The position numbers and the translations under genes are program-made. This document shows positions 31,539-38,829 of a stretch of 38,829 nt of DNA, one piece after another. Origin of the DNA: Nitriliruptorales bacterium. Lineage in GTDB: Bacteria > Actinomycetota > Nitriliruptoria > Nitriliruptorales > Nitriliruptoraceae. The DNA lies in assembly GCA_024637135.1 (NCBI GenBank), contig JAGXFT010000026.1, positions 1 to 38,829 of the forward strand, read 5' to 3'. Below the pieces are notes generated by a model. The model worked only from the letters and a program-made list of their open reading frames with translations. It did not search any database and was not told the DNA's origin. Numbering within the stretch: the stretch's first letter is position 1; each line of letters begins with the position of its first letter.

Positions 31539-32717
31539 ATGACCACCGTGGTGCGGACACCCGACGAGCGCTTCGACGACCTCCCGGACTGGCCCTGGCA
31601 GCCAGTCCACGTCGACGTGGAGGTCGACGGCCTCGACCTGCGACTGGCCCGCGTCGACGAGGGCCCCGCCGACGCCCACCCGGTCGTGCTGCTGCACGGC
31701 GAGCCGACGTGGGGCTACCTGTGGCGACACGTGGTCCCGCCCCTGTTGGATGCCGGCCACCGCGTCGTGGTGCCGGACCTGCCGGGCTTCGGCCGCTCGG
31801 ACAAGCCGCAGTCGCGTGACTGGTACACCTTCGACCGCCTCCTTGACGCCCTCGACCAGCATCTCGACGCCGCCGTCGGTGCCACGCCGGTCACCCTGGT
31901 GGTGCACGACTGGGGCGGGTTGCTCGGCCTCCCGTGGGCGACCGCCAACCGCGACCGGATCGCCCGCCTGGTCCTGCTGGACACCGGCCTGTACCGCCGC
32001 GGCGCACGCATGAGTGACGCCTGGTGGCGTTTCCGTGATCACGTCGCCGGCCTCGACGCCTTCCCGGTCGCCGACATGGTGGACGGCGCGTGTCGCACCG
32101 ACCTGACCGACGAGGTCCGGGCGGCCTACGAGGCCCCGTTCCCGGACCCGTCCAGCCACGGTGGTCCGCTCGCACTGCCGTTGCTGGTGCCGATCGACGA
32201 CGACAGCCCCGGCGCGGACGCCCACGAGGCCGCGTGGGCCGTGCTGGAAGCCTGGGAGGACCCGCCCGTCCTGCTGGTGTGGGGCGAGCACGACCCCATC
32301 ATCCCACCCGGGGTCGCCCGTGCCATCGCGGCCCGGATCCCCGCGGCGGGGGAACCTGAGACGGTGGACGGCAGCCACTTCCTGCAGGAGGACGCCGGCC
32401 CGGCCATCGGTGCCCGGGTCGCACGCTTCGTGGCCGAGACGTCGGCTGCCCACGACCGCGACCGGGACGAGGAGGGGGACGGGGGGCCCGTCGTGGTGGA
32501 CGCCATGGGCAGGGCCTGTCCCCTACCCGTCATCGACCTGGCCGCCGCGGTCGGGTCCCATCCGGTCGGCACGGTCTTCGAACTGCTGGCCGACGATCCC
32601 GCGGCCCGGGTCGACGTCCCGGTGTGGTGCCGGATGCAGCGCCAACGCCTCGACGACGTGCAGGTGCACGATGACCGCACCGTGTTCACCGTGACCAAGG
32701 TGCGCGACGCGGACTGA
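31539..32717 (+). CDS. Haloalkane-dehalogenase-like alpha/beta hydrolase fused to a TusA/SirA sulfur-carrier domain
   Basis: The 392-residue frame joins two families. Residues 1-300 are a haloalkane-dehalogenase-type hydrolase: VVLLHGEPTWGYLWR, PDLPGFGRSDKP, nucleophile Asp124 and Trp125 in VVHDWGG, Asp252 in WGEHDPIIPP and His280 in GSHFLQED. A charged linker (about 303-316, AHDRDRDEEGDGG) leads to a TusA/SirA domain (about 317-392): VVVDAMGRACPLPVIDLA with the conserved CPxP (Cys327), then LADDPAARVDVPVWC. Halide specificity is unproven, and epoxide or ester hydrolysis are alternatives. A GTG within the linker (near 32490), after a G-rich stretch, could also start a separate TusA. GAGGA lies about 9 bases before the ATG. 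Confidence 0.85.
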   Translation: MTTVVRTPDERFDDLPDWPWQPVHVDVEVDGLDLRLARVDEGPADAHPVVLLHGEPTWGYLWRHVVPPLLDAGHRVVVPDLPGFGRSDKPQSRDWYTFDRLLDALDQHLDAAVGATPVTLVVHDWGGLLGLPWATANRDRIARLVLLDTGLYRRGARMSDAWWRFRDHVAGLDAFPVADMVDGACRTDLTDEVRAAYEAPFPDPSSHGGPLALPLLVPIDDDSPGADAHEAAWAVLEAWEDPPVLLVWGEHDPIIPPGVARAIAARIPAAGEPETVDGSHFLQEDAGPAIGARVARFVAETSAAHDRDRDEEGDGGPVVVDAMGRACPLPVIDLAAAVGSHPVGTVFELLADDPAARVDVPVWCRMQRQRLDDVQVHDDRTVFTVTKVRDAD

Positions 32718-32741
32718 GGCAGGGTCGACCCCGCGGCCGGG

Positions 32742-33353
32742 TCAGCCCGGCGAGCCGCCGTAGCGATCGTCGTAGTCGGCCATGGAGGCCTCGATCACAC
32801 GCCAGGCATGTTCACGGCCGTACTTGCGCGTGATCGCGACGGTCGCGGTCGAGCCCGGGTGCATCTTGTAGGTCTGGAAGTAGTGCTCGAGACGCTGGAT
32901 CAACGCCTCCGGCAGTTCCACCAGGTCGGTGACGTCGGCCCAGATCGGGTCCTTGGCCAGCACGGCGATGATCTTGTCGTCTGCTTCGCCGTCGTCGACC
33001 ATCTGGAGGCCCCCGACCACCCGGGCGTTCAGCAGCAGGTCGGCGCGGTCGATCGGACGTTCCGACAGCACGCAGATGTCCAGCGGGTCCTGGTCCCCGA
33101 CCTCGGCGGTCGGGCTGAGCTCGCACACGCGGGGCCCGCACCACGTCCGTGGGATGAAGCCGTACAGGGTCGGCGGCGACGACGACGTCCGCTGGGGACG
33201 ATCGACCTGGAGGTACCCGGTGCGCTTGTCGACCTCGTACTTGACCACGTCGAAGGGCGTGATCTCGATGTAGGCAGTCACCATCACCGGTGGTTCCGGG
33301 CCCGGTTCGAGTCCGTGCCACGGGTGCGGTCGCCACTTGGTGAATTCGTCCAT
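32742..33353 (-). CDS. ppa: Inorganic pyrophosphatase, family I
   Basis: It hydrolyses pyrophosphate to phosphate, driving biosynthetic reactions in the cytoplasm. The 203-residue protein has [26 protein letters not shown], the metal site [13 protein letters not shown] (Asp87, Asp89, Asp92), and VLAKDPIW. It is slightly longer than the bacterial norm (~175), with an extended N-terminus ([14 protein letters not shown]) as in the larger family members. A TAGGCT box (33360-33365, minus strand) ends 6 bases before the ATG, suggesting a leaderless mRNA. Confidence 0.95.
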   Translation of the reverse strand: MDEFTKWRPHPWHGLEPGPEPPVMVTAYIEITPFDVVKYEVDKRTGYLQVDRPQRTSSSPPTLYGFIPRTWCGPRVCELSPTAEVGDQDPLDICVLSERPIDRADLLLNARVVGGLQMVDDGEADDKIIAVLAKDPIWADVTDLVELPEALIQRLEHYFQTYKMHPGSTATVAITRKYGREHAWRVIEASMADYDDRYGGSPG

Positions 33354-33359
33354 GGCCAG

Positions 33360-33365
33360 AGCCTA
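33360..33365 (-). promoter_or_regulatory. -10 box TAGGCT of probable leaderless ppa mRNA
   Basis: On the minus strand TAGGCT fits TANNNT and is followed by 6 bases and then the ATG at 33353. No ribosome-binding sequence lies between. Confidence 0.45.
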
Positions 33366-33405
33366 GGCCGTGGAGGCACCCACCACCGTTGCGTCCGGGG
33401 CCGGT

Positions 33406-33672
33406 TCAGCCACCCGACACCGCGGTCAGGAAACGGACCTCGTCGGCCACGGGCGTGTCGAGGTCGCGGGTCGCGGTGCCGTCCGCGAGGCACAGCAGGT
33501 GCGGGCGCAGCGAACCCCGACCGTCGACCAGGTGCCCGGCCACCCCCGGCAGGGCCACCTCCACGCCGGCCACGACCGACGCGATGTCGTCGCCCTCCAC
33601 CTCCACGACACGGTCGTCGGCGTCGGTGAAACCGGTCACGGCATCCAGGCCCGCCGGCAGCCGCACCGTCAC
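33406..33672 (-). CDS. MoaD/ThiS-like ubiquitin-fold protein ending in Gly-Gly
   Basis: The 88-residue protein is a beta-grasp fold: MTVRLPAGLDAVTGF, a helix near DIASVVAGVEVALPG, HLVDGRGSLRPHLLCL, and DEVRFLTAVSGG at the end. The terminal GG is the residue pair that an E1-like enzyme adenylates in sulfur-carrier proteins. The GTG at 33672 overlaps the stop of the BNR propeller gene. No MoaE, MoeB/ThiF, thiG or other cofactor gene is in the window, so its pathway is open. Confidence 0.82.
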   Translation of the reverse strand: MTVRLPAGLDAVTGFTDADDRVVEVEGDDIASVVAGVEVALPGVAGHLVDGRGSLRPHLLCLADGTATRDLDTPVADEVRFLTAVSGG

Positions 33673-34715
33673 CACAGGGCCACCGCCCCGATCCGCGGGA
33701 AGGTGTGGGGCAGTTGGCGCCACGAGTCACCGGCATCCTCGGTCAGCCACACCGTGCCCGCGGTCGTGCCCGCGACCACGCGCCCGTCGTCATCGGCGTC
33801 GAACGCCCCGCGCAGCACCTGGGTGTGGGTCGCGGCCTCGGGCCACCCGGTCCCGGAGACCGCCCAGGACTCGCCGTCGTCGTCGGACCGGTAGATCCGG
33901 AACGCCCCGTCGACCGGCAGGCGTTGGCCGTCGGAGTGCAGCGGCTGGGTGAAGAGCCTCCCGGTGGAGCCCTCGCGGGCCATCATGAAGCCGAACCCCA
34001 TCTCGGCCGGCAGTCCCGACTGGTGGCGGACCCAGGTGACGCCGCCGTCGTCGGACCGGAACACCCCCATGTGGTCCTGGCGGTAGAGCCGGTCCGGATC
34101 GTCCGGGTGGCCCTCCAGGCGGTGCACGCAGTAGCCGGTCTCGGGGCGTTCCCGGACCTCCTCGGGTGGCATCCCCGCGACCGGGATGCCGTCGTTGACG
34201 AGGTCGAACGTGGCCCCGCCGTCGTCGGACCGGAACACCCCGACGGCCGACGCCGCCACGTAGACCCGATCGCCGTGGGTCACGACCCGGTGGGCGCACA
34301 GCCCGCCGAGGCCGGGCCCCCAGTCGCCGCGGGTGCGGTGGTCGTTGAAGCCGGGCATCGACTCCCACGTCTGGCCGTCGTCGCCGGACCGGAACAGGCC
34401 TGCCTCCTCGACCCCGGCCCACAGCCAGTCCCGGTCGCGCTGGAAGGTCCAGATCGCCGTGACCTCGCGTGCCCCGTCGGCCTCGGGGTCGTCGCCGTAG
34501 TTGGGGGGTGCGTCGATGGCCGTCCACGTGTCGAGGTCGGTCGAGCGATGGATGCCGGGGCCGAACCAGTTCGATCCGACCGCGGCGAGGTGGTGGTCGC
34601 CGGAACGGCCGAAGGCGGTCACCTTCCACCCGCCGAACAGGGGGTCGGACACCGATTCGTCGGCCGGATCCACCAGGAAGCCGCCCTTCTCCGTCCCGAT
34701 CGCGATCGTCGTCAT
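33669..34715 (-). CDS. BNR/sialidase-like beta-propeller protein
   Basis: The 348-residue protein has at least five BNR (Asp-box) repeats: GIHRSTDLDTWTAI, GLFRSGDDGQTWESM, GVFRSDDGGATFDLV, GVFRSDDGGVTWVRH, RIYRSDDDGESWAVS, then TVWLTEDAGDSWRQL. It begins MTTIAIGTEKGGFLV and has no signal peptide, so it is cytoplasmic. It lacks an obvious sialidase catalytic set (no FRIP motif), so it is probably a binding or scaffold propeller despite usual exo-alpha-sialidase labels. GAGGGG precedes the ATG by about 7 bases. It is coupled to the MoaD-like gene by a GTGA overlap. Confidence 0.88.
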   Translation of the reverse strand: MTTIAIGTEKGGFLVDPADESVSDPLFGGWKVTAFGRSGDHHLAAVGSNWFGPGIHRSTDLDTWTAIDAPPNYGDDPEADGAREVTAIWTFQRDRDWLWAGVEEAGLFRSGDDGQTWESMPGFNDHRTRGDWGPGLGGLCAHRVVTHGDRVYVAASAVGVFRSDDGGATFDLVNDGIPVAGMPPEEVRERPETGYCVHRLEGHPDDPDRLYRQDHMGVFRSDDGGVTWVRHQSGLPAEMGFGFMMAREGSTGRLFTQPLHSDGQRLPVDGAFRIYRSDDDGESWAVSGTGWPEAATHTQVLRGAFDADDDGRVVAGTTAGTVWLTEDAGDSWRQLPHTFPRIGAVALW

Positions 34716-34851
34716 TGGTCGCCCCTCGTCATCGGGCGTGCCCCGTGGCGCACCGCTCACCCCATGATCGTCACCGGCCCGCCAAATTCGACGAACCGAT
34801 CCCTGTCCGAGCGACCACCGCACACGACGTCGAGGTCCAGGGGGCGCCAAC

Positions 34852-34885
34852 GACGACGGCCACCCCGATCGGGGTGGCCGTCGTC
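34852..34885 (-). terminator. 34-bp perfect palindrome after the ErpA/IscA gene
   Basis: A 15-bp perfect stem (gacgacggccacccc and its complement) closes on gatc. It lies 15 bases after the stop of the A-type Fe-S gene and upstream of the propeller gene, fitting a transcription terminator. Confidence 0.7.
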
Positions 34886-34900
34886 AGGTGCTGGGTCGGG

Positions 34901-35275
34901 TCAGAAGCTGGCGCTGTCGCCGCAGGCGCAGCCACCGGACGCGTTGGGGTTCTCGATCGAGAATCCGGAGGCCTCCAGGCTCTCCTTCCAGTCGATGACC
35001 GCACCCTGCATGTAGGGCGCCGACATCTGGTCGAGGCGGATCTCCACCCCGTGCTGGGACTCGATCAGGTCGCCGTCGAGCTGGCGGTCGTCGAAGAACA
35101 GGGCGTACCGGAACCCGGCGCAACCGCCGGCCTGCACGGCCACCCGCAGCGCCACCTGGTCCTCACCGGCATCGGCGAGGAAGCCCTGCACCTTCTCGGC
35201 GGCCTTCTCGGTCAACGTCAGGACGGTGCTGTCGGCAGTGTCGACCGACTCGTCGATGGAGAGGTCTGCGCTCAC
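34901..35275 (-). CDS. erpA: A-type iron-sulfur cluster carrier (ErpA/IscA)
   Basis: It delivers Fe-S clusters to target proteins. The 124-residue product has an acidic ~17-residue extension, VLTLTEKAAEKVQGF, and the three conserved Cys: Cys52 in GGCAGFRY and Cys116/Cys118 in GGCACGDS near the C-terminus. GTG start at 35275 with AGGAG 5 bases upstream. The extended N-terminus is common in actinobacteria. No other isc/suf gene lies nearby. Confidence 0.95.
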   Translation of the reverse strand: MSADLSIDESVDTADSTVLTLTEKAAEKVQGFLADAGEDQVALRVAVQAGGCAGFRYALFFDDRQLDGDLIESQHGVEIRLDQMSAPYMQGAVIDWKESLEASGFSIENPNASGGCACGDSASF

Positions 35276-35298
35276 GGCGGCTCCTGGGGGTTCGGTGA

Positions 35299-35327
35299 CG
35301 ATGGAAATCAGAACGATGGAAGATCAG
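35299..35327. repeat. Direct repeat cgatggaa(g)atcag upstream of erpA
   Basis: cgatggaaatcag (35299-35311) and cgatggaagatcag (35314-35327) are near-identical copies with a 15-bp period, 24-52 bases before the GTG. The stretch is AT-rich for this genome, so it may be a promoter-proximal operator. Confidence 0.4.
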
Positions 35328-35419
35328 GTCGGCGGAGACGATGCATCTCGCATCCGGCGCAACGCCCAGTCTATCCCGATCCTTCCCGCCTCCCGGGGAC
35401 GATCACCCGCTGGGGACGG

Positions 35420-36529
35420 TCACGCGGTCGCTGGCCCCGGGTCCACGCGCGCAGCCAGGCGGGCCGCCGCGGCGGTCACCTCCGCCGCCGGGTCGTCGCC
35501 CGGTCCGTCCGGCGCGGACAACTCCCCGTCGACGTCGTCGGGCAGGTCGCCCGACCCCGCCACCACCAGCCACGGGACGTCGAACGTCCGGGCTCGCTCC
35601 GCGACCTCGCCCACGACCTTTCCGACGGCCGTGGTCGCGTCGATCCGGCCTTCGCCCGTCACGACCAGGTCGGCACCGCGGAGCGCGTCGTCGAGATCGA
35701 CCAGTCCGGCGACGACCGGGGCACCGGCCCGCAGGCGCGCGCCCAGCGCCGCGGCCAGCGCGAAGCCCAGGCCTCCGGCGGCACCGGTCCCGGGCCGCTG
35801 GGACAGTCCGGGCACGTCGAGGTCCCGCTCCACCACCGTGGCCGCCGTCGCAAGGCCGTCGGTGAGGGTCCGCACGGCTGCCTCGTCGGCGCCCTTCTGG
35901 GGGCCGAAGACCGCCGCCGCGTCCTGCAGGGAGATGCGGACGTCGGCCAGCAGGTCCACCTCCACGTCGGCCCAGCCCGGATCGAGCCAACCGAGGTCGA
36001 TGTGGTCCAGTTCGTGCATCCAGCCACCCCCCACCTTCAGTCCCGACCCGTCGGCGCGCAGCAACTTCATGCCCAGCCCGGTCAGGGCCCCCAACCCGCC
36101 GTCGACCGTGGCGCTGCCGCCCAGCCCGACCAGCACCCGCCGGGCGCCGGCGCTTCGCGTGGCGTCCAGCAGTTCGCCGACACCGTGGCTGGTGGCACGC
36201 AGCGGATCCCGCCGGTCCTCCTCCACCAGGGCGAGGCCACACGCCAGCGCGACCTCCACGACCGCGACCGGCCCGTGCCGGTCCTCGCCCAGCAGCCAGT
36301 CGGCCGCCACGGGGGTCGCACGGGGGCCGGCCACCTCGACCGTGTGACGCTCCCAGTCGGGGTCTGCGGTCGCGAGGACGTCGACCAGTCCCTCGCCTCC
36401 GTCCGACATGCCCCGGGACACCACGTCGTCATCGGGACGGGCCGATCGCCACCCGGCGGCGATGGCCGACGCCGCCTCCCGGGCCGTGAGGGTGCCCCCG
36501 AACGAGTCGGGCGCGATCACCACGCGCAT
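35420..36529 (-). CDS. glxK: Glycerate 2-kinase (type I, GarK/GlxK family)
   Basis: It phosphorylates D-glycerate in photorespiration-like or serine/glyoxylate metabolism. The 369-residue protein opens [14 protein letters not shown], with [63 protein letters not shown] and [16 protein letters not shown]. All family blocks are intact. ATG 36529 is preceded by GAGAGG. It is divergent from the dihydrolipoyl dehydrogenase gene across 214 bases that hold no gene. Confidence 0.93.
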   Translation of the reverse strand: MRVVIAPDSFGGTLTAREAASAIAAGWRSARPDDDVVSRGMSDGGEGLVDVLATADPDWERHTVEVAGPRATPVAADWLLGEDRHGPVAVVEVALACGLALVEEDRRDPLRATSHGVGELLDATRSAGARRVLVGLGGSATVDGGLGALTGLGMKLLRADGSGLKVGGGWMHELDHIDLGWLDPGWADVEVDLLADVRISLQDAAAVFGPQKGADEAAVRTLTDGLATAATVVERDLDVPGLSQRPGTGAAGGLGFALAAALGARLRAGAPVVAGLVDLDDALRGADLVVTGEGRIDATTAVGKVVGEVAERARTFDVPWLVVAGSGDLPDDVDGELSAPDGPGDDPAAEVTAAAARLAARVDPGPATA

Positions 36530-36656
36530 GTGCCCACCTCTCCCGGTCACCCGTCGACGTCGCCTGCCCGACCATCGGGGGGGTACCGCGACGGTCCGGC
36601 CGAACCCTATCCCGCGGGCGAGGCCGAACGCTGGGGAGGCGGGGGTGACCATTGGC

Positions 36657-36662
36657 TATCGT
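36657..36662 (+). promoter_or_regulatory. Candidate -10 box TATCGT for the lpd operon
   Basis: TATCGT, the same box as at the DAHP synthase leader, lies 81 bases before the lpd ATG and would give a leader of ~75 bases. No ribosome-binding sequence is visible at the lpd start. Confidence 0.35.
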
Positions 36663-36743
36663 GGATCCTCGATCCGTGCCGGGCCCGGCCGACCGTGGGC
36701 GATCTCGGCACCGCACCGTCCCGACTGCGAAAGCCCAACCCCC

Positions 36744-36882
36744 ATGGCCAACGTCGAACTGCCCCAACTCGGCGAGTCCGTCACCGAAGGCATCATCACC
36801 GCCTGGCTCGTCGAGGTCGGTGACACCGTCGAGGCCGACGACCCCATCGTGGAGATCTCGACCGACAAGGTCGACACCGAGA
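36744..36882 (+). repeat. Direct repeat copy 1 (lipoyl-domain DNA)
   Basis: This 139-bp stretch, starting exactly at the lpd ATG, matches 38691-38829 with one base difference (c at 36770, t at 38717). The match stops at the window edge for copy 2, so its full length is unknown; the 5' flanks are unrelated. Confidence 0.95.
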
Positions 36883-38636
36883 TCCCCTCCCCCGTCTCGG
36901 GCACGGTGCAGGAACTCAAGGCCGAGGTCGACGACACCATCGAGGTCGGACAGGTCATCGCCGTGATCGGCGAGGGCGACGACGACGCCGGTGACGATGC
37001 CGACGACGACACCGAGGCCGACGAGGACACCTCCGAGGACGCTGCCGGCGACGACACGGCCGGCGACGACACGGCCGACGACGACACGGCCGACGACGGG
37101 GACTCGGCCGACGACGGGGACGACGAGGCGACGGATGCCGGCGGTGGGTCCTACGGCGCGGACGGCAGCGGGCCACAGGACGCCGGCGACCGGCCCAGCG
37201 GCGACCGGATCACCAAGGGCGACGGCGACACCCATGACCTGGTCATCGTGGGGGCCGGCACCGGGGGCTACTCGACTGCCCTGCGCGCCGCGCAACTCGG
37301 ACTCGAGGTTGCGTTGGTCGAGAAGGCCAAGGTCGGCGGCACCTGCCTCCACTGGGGCTGCATCCCGACCAAGGCGATCCTGCAGACCGCCGAGGTCGCC
37401 GAGCACGCCCAGGACGCCGGGGACTTCGGCGTGACCGTGGACTACCACGGCATCGAGGTCGCGGCGATGAACGACCACAAGGACGCCGTGGTCGACAAGA
37501 TGTGGAAGGGCCTGCAGGGCGCGCTGAAGGGCCGCGGCGTGGAGACCGTCGCCGGCACGGCCACGTTCACCGGTCCCACGTCGGTCATCGTCGCCACCGA
37601 CGACGGTGATCGCGAGTTGTCCGCCCCGGCCATGGTCATCGCGACCGGTTCGGTCCCCATCGAGTTGCCCTTCGCCACCTACGACGGCGAGAAGGTCATC
37701 AACAGCGACCACGCCCTGCACCTGGACGAACTCCCCGGGTCGGCGATCGTGCTGGGCTCCGGTGCCGTCGGCATGGAGTTCGCCACGGCCTGGTCCGCCT
37801 TCGGCGTCGACGTCACCATCGTCGAACTGCTCGACCGGTTGCTGCCGCTGGAGGACGAGGACTCCTCCAAGGAGGTCGGACGGGCCTTCCGCAAGCGCGA
37901 CAACCTCACGGCGATGACCGGCACCAAGCTGACCGAGGTCGACACGTCCGGCGACGGCGTCGTCGCGACGATCGAGACCGCCAAGGGTGACACCGAGACG
38001 ATCGAGGCCGACCTGCTGCTGGTCGCCGTCGGTCGCCGACCGGTGACCGAGGACATGGGCATCGAGGAGACCGGGGTCGAGGTCACCGACCGTGGCTTCG
38101 TCACGGTCGACGAGTACTGCCGGACCAACGTCGACGGCGTCTACGCCGTCGGGGACGTGATCCCGACCCTCGGACTGGCACACGCCTCGTTCGCCGAGGG
38201 CTTCGTCGTGGCCGACCAGCTCGGCGGGCTCGACGTCGTCCCGATCGACTACAAGGGCGTCCCGCGCGTCACCTACAGCCACCCCGAGGTGGCGTCGGTC
38301 GGCTTCACCGAGGCCGAGGCGACGGACGCCGGCTTCGAGGTCGTGGTCGAGAAGTACCCCTTCCAGGCACTCGGACGAGCCGCCATGATGAAGGCCACGG
38401 GCATGATCAAGGTCATCGCCGAGGCCGACGAGGACGCCGAGGGTGGGGCCGGGCGTGTGCTCGGGATCCACATCGTCGGCCCCCGAGCCACCGACCTGAT
38501 CGCCGAGGGCGAGCTGATCTACAACTGGGAGGCCCTCCCCAGCGAGGTCGCCCAGTTCATCCATGCCCACCCGAGCCTCGGCGAGGCGATCGGCGAGGCG
38601 CACCTAGCCCTGGCCGGACGCGGCCTGCACGGCTGA
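36744..38636 (+). CDS. lpdA: Dihydrolipoyl dehydrogenase (E3) with N-terminal lipoyl domain
   Basis: It reoxidises dihydrolipoamide of 2-oxoacid dehydrogenase complexes, passing electrons through FAD to NAD+. The 630-residue product has a lipoyl domain (1-76) with Lys42 in [14 protein letters not shown], an extremely acidic linker (about 77-160) and an E3 core: FAD motif [15 protein letters not shown], redox disulphide [13 protein letters not shown] (Cys201/Cys206), NAD motif [14 protein letters not shown]...ASFAEG, and the closing His-Glu dyad segment [14 protein letters not shown]. The lipoyl domain suggests a swinging arm of its own. It precedes the E2 gene by 54 bases, as in a 2-oxoacid dehydrogenase operon. 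Confidence 0.95.
   Translation: MANVELPQLGESVTEGIITAWLVEVGDTVEADDPIVEISTDKVDTEIPSPVSGTVQELKAEVDDTIEVGQVIAVIGEGDDDAGDDADDDTEADEDTSEDAAGDDTAGDDTADDDTADDGDSADDGDDEATDAGGGSYGADGSGPQDAGDRPSGDRITKGDGDTHDLVIVGAGTGGYSTALRAAQLGLEVALVEKAKVGGTCLHWGCIPTKAILQTAEVAEHAQDAGDFGVTVDYHGIEVAAMNDHKDAVVDKMWKGLQGALKGRGVETVAGTATFTGPTSVIVATDDGDRELSAPAMVIATGSVPIELPFATYDGEKVINSDHALHLDELPGSAIVLGSGAVGMEFATAWSAFGVDVTIVELLDRLLPLEDEDSSKEVGRAFRKRDNLTAMTGTKLTEVDTSGDGVVATIETAKGDTETIEADLLLVAVGRRPVTEDMGIEETGVEVTDRGFVTVDEYCRTNVDGVYAVGDVIPTLGLAHASFAEGFVVADQLGGLDVVPIDYKGVPRVTYSHPEVASVGFTEAEATDAGFEVVVEKYPFQALGRAAMMKATGMIKVIAEADEDAEGGAGRVLGIHIVGPRATDLIAEGELIYNWEALPSEVAQFIHAHPSLGEAIGEAHLALAGRGLHG
37047..37125 (+). repeat. Imperfect 15-bp tandem repeats in the acidic linker
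   Basis: ggcgacgacacggcc occurs at 37047-37061 and 37062-37076, followed by gacgacgacacggcc (37077-37091) and two diverged units. They encode a (G/D)DDTA run in the linker between the lipoyl and E3 domains. Confidence 0.8.
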
Positions 38637-38690
38637 CCACCCGAGACTCGCACGACCTCCCCGCCCACCCACCCACCCGGAGCATCCATC

Positions 38691-38829
38691 ATGGCCAACG
38701 TCGAACTGCCCCAACTTGGCGAGTCCGTCACCGAAGGCATCATCACCGCCTGGCTCGTCGAGGTCGGTGACACCGTCGAGGCCGACGACCCCATCGTGGA
38801 GATCTCGACCGACAAGGTCGACACCGAGA
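38691..38829 (+). CDS. sucB: Dihydrolipoamide acyltransferase (E2), N-terminal lipoyl domain, cut by window end
   Basis: Only the first 46 codons are in the window: [20 protein letters not shown] through the lipoylation motif EISTDKVDT. The GESVTEG opening is typical of 2-oxoglutarate-type E2 proteins. Position directly after the E3 gene supports an E2, but the catalytic domain is outside the window, so the substrate and even the protein class are inferred. Confidence 0.75.
   Translation, partial: MANVELPQLGESVTEGIITAWLVEVGDTVEADDPIVEISTDKVDTE
38691..38829 (+). repeat. Direct repeat copy 2 (lipoyl-domain DNA)
   Basis: This second copy of the 139-bp lipoyl sequence runs to the window edge and begins exactly at the ATG of the E2 gene. 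Confidence 0.95.

Noticed and set aside
33295-33320. ggttcgagtcc resembling a tRNA T-loop
   Set aside because: It lies inside the pyrophosphatase gene, and no cloverleaf can be built around it.
34469-36823. 784-codon plus-strand frame across the propeller, ErpA and glycerate kinase genes
   Set aside because: Antisense to three genes with clear family motifs.
36429-38603. 724-codon minus-strand frame opposite lpd
   Set aside because: Val/Gly/Asp-rich shadow of the E3 gene.

Overview
This window looks like chromosomal DNA of a very high-GC actinobacterium. The signs are strong GC bias at third codon positions, many GTG starts, frequent 4-bp GTGA/ATGA overlaps between genes, TANNNT -10 boxes placed 6-7 bases before start codons (leaderless mRNA), an actinobacterial-type DnaQ-UvrC fusion and U-poor hairpin terminators. 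A deep-branching lineage such as Nitriliruptoria/Euzebya or Acidimicrobiia is possible, but I cannot place it from sequence alone. No tRNA, rRNA, IS element, prophage or CRISPR array was seen. The region is mostly housekeeping and conserved-hypothetical genes.

Layout. 1-2300: acyl-CoA dehydrogenase (-) divergent from an apparent remnant in which an acyl-CoA synthetase is fused in frame to the end of a monoacylglycerol-lipase-like hydrolase. 2350-6600: envelope proteins (coiled-coil membrane protein, OpuAC-type lipoprotein, thioredoxin-like lipoprotein, DUF3105 lipoprotein). 6190-8160: small proteins and a double zinc-ribbon membrane protein. 8250-9520: DAHP synthase behind a leader-peptide attenuator. 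9530-10340: VOC protein and an AraC-type HTH fragment. 10745-13560: GAF-ANTAR regulator, threonine aldolase, inositol-monophosphatase family protein. 13800-15630: MsrB, PlsC-type acyltransferase, tiny membrane protein. 15680-23900: a long minus-strand set (DUF309, NYN protein, alpha/beta hydrolase, SRPBCC, ArsA-like ATPase, acidic CxxC protein, ROK glucokinase, S9 peptidase), many translationally coupled. 23960-27850: MutM glycosylase, orphan sugar transferase with a structured leader, and a DnaQ/GIY-YIG/UVR repair fusion behind tandem LexA-type boxes. 28000-29800: degenerate trypsin-like protein and CsaA. 29866-31340: TrpD coupled to a receiver-domain protein. 31539-35275: dehalogenase-like hydrolase fused to TusA, pyrophosphatase, MoaD-like protein coupled to a BNR propeller, ErpA/IscA. 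35420-38829: glycerate kinase, lipoyl-bearing dihydrolipoyl dehydrogenase, and the start of an E2 acyltransferase whose lipoyl-domain DNA is almost identical to that of the E3 gene.

The signals most worth following are the aromatic-amino-acid attenuator before DAHP synthase, the tandem SOS boxes, the hydrolase-TusA fusion near an orphan MoaD/propeller pair, the 139-bp E3/E2 lipoyl repeat, the pseudo-protease, and the chimeric remnant. All functional statements rest on motif reading by eye; no database search was run.
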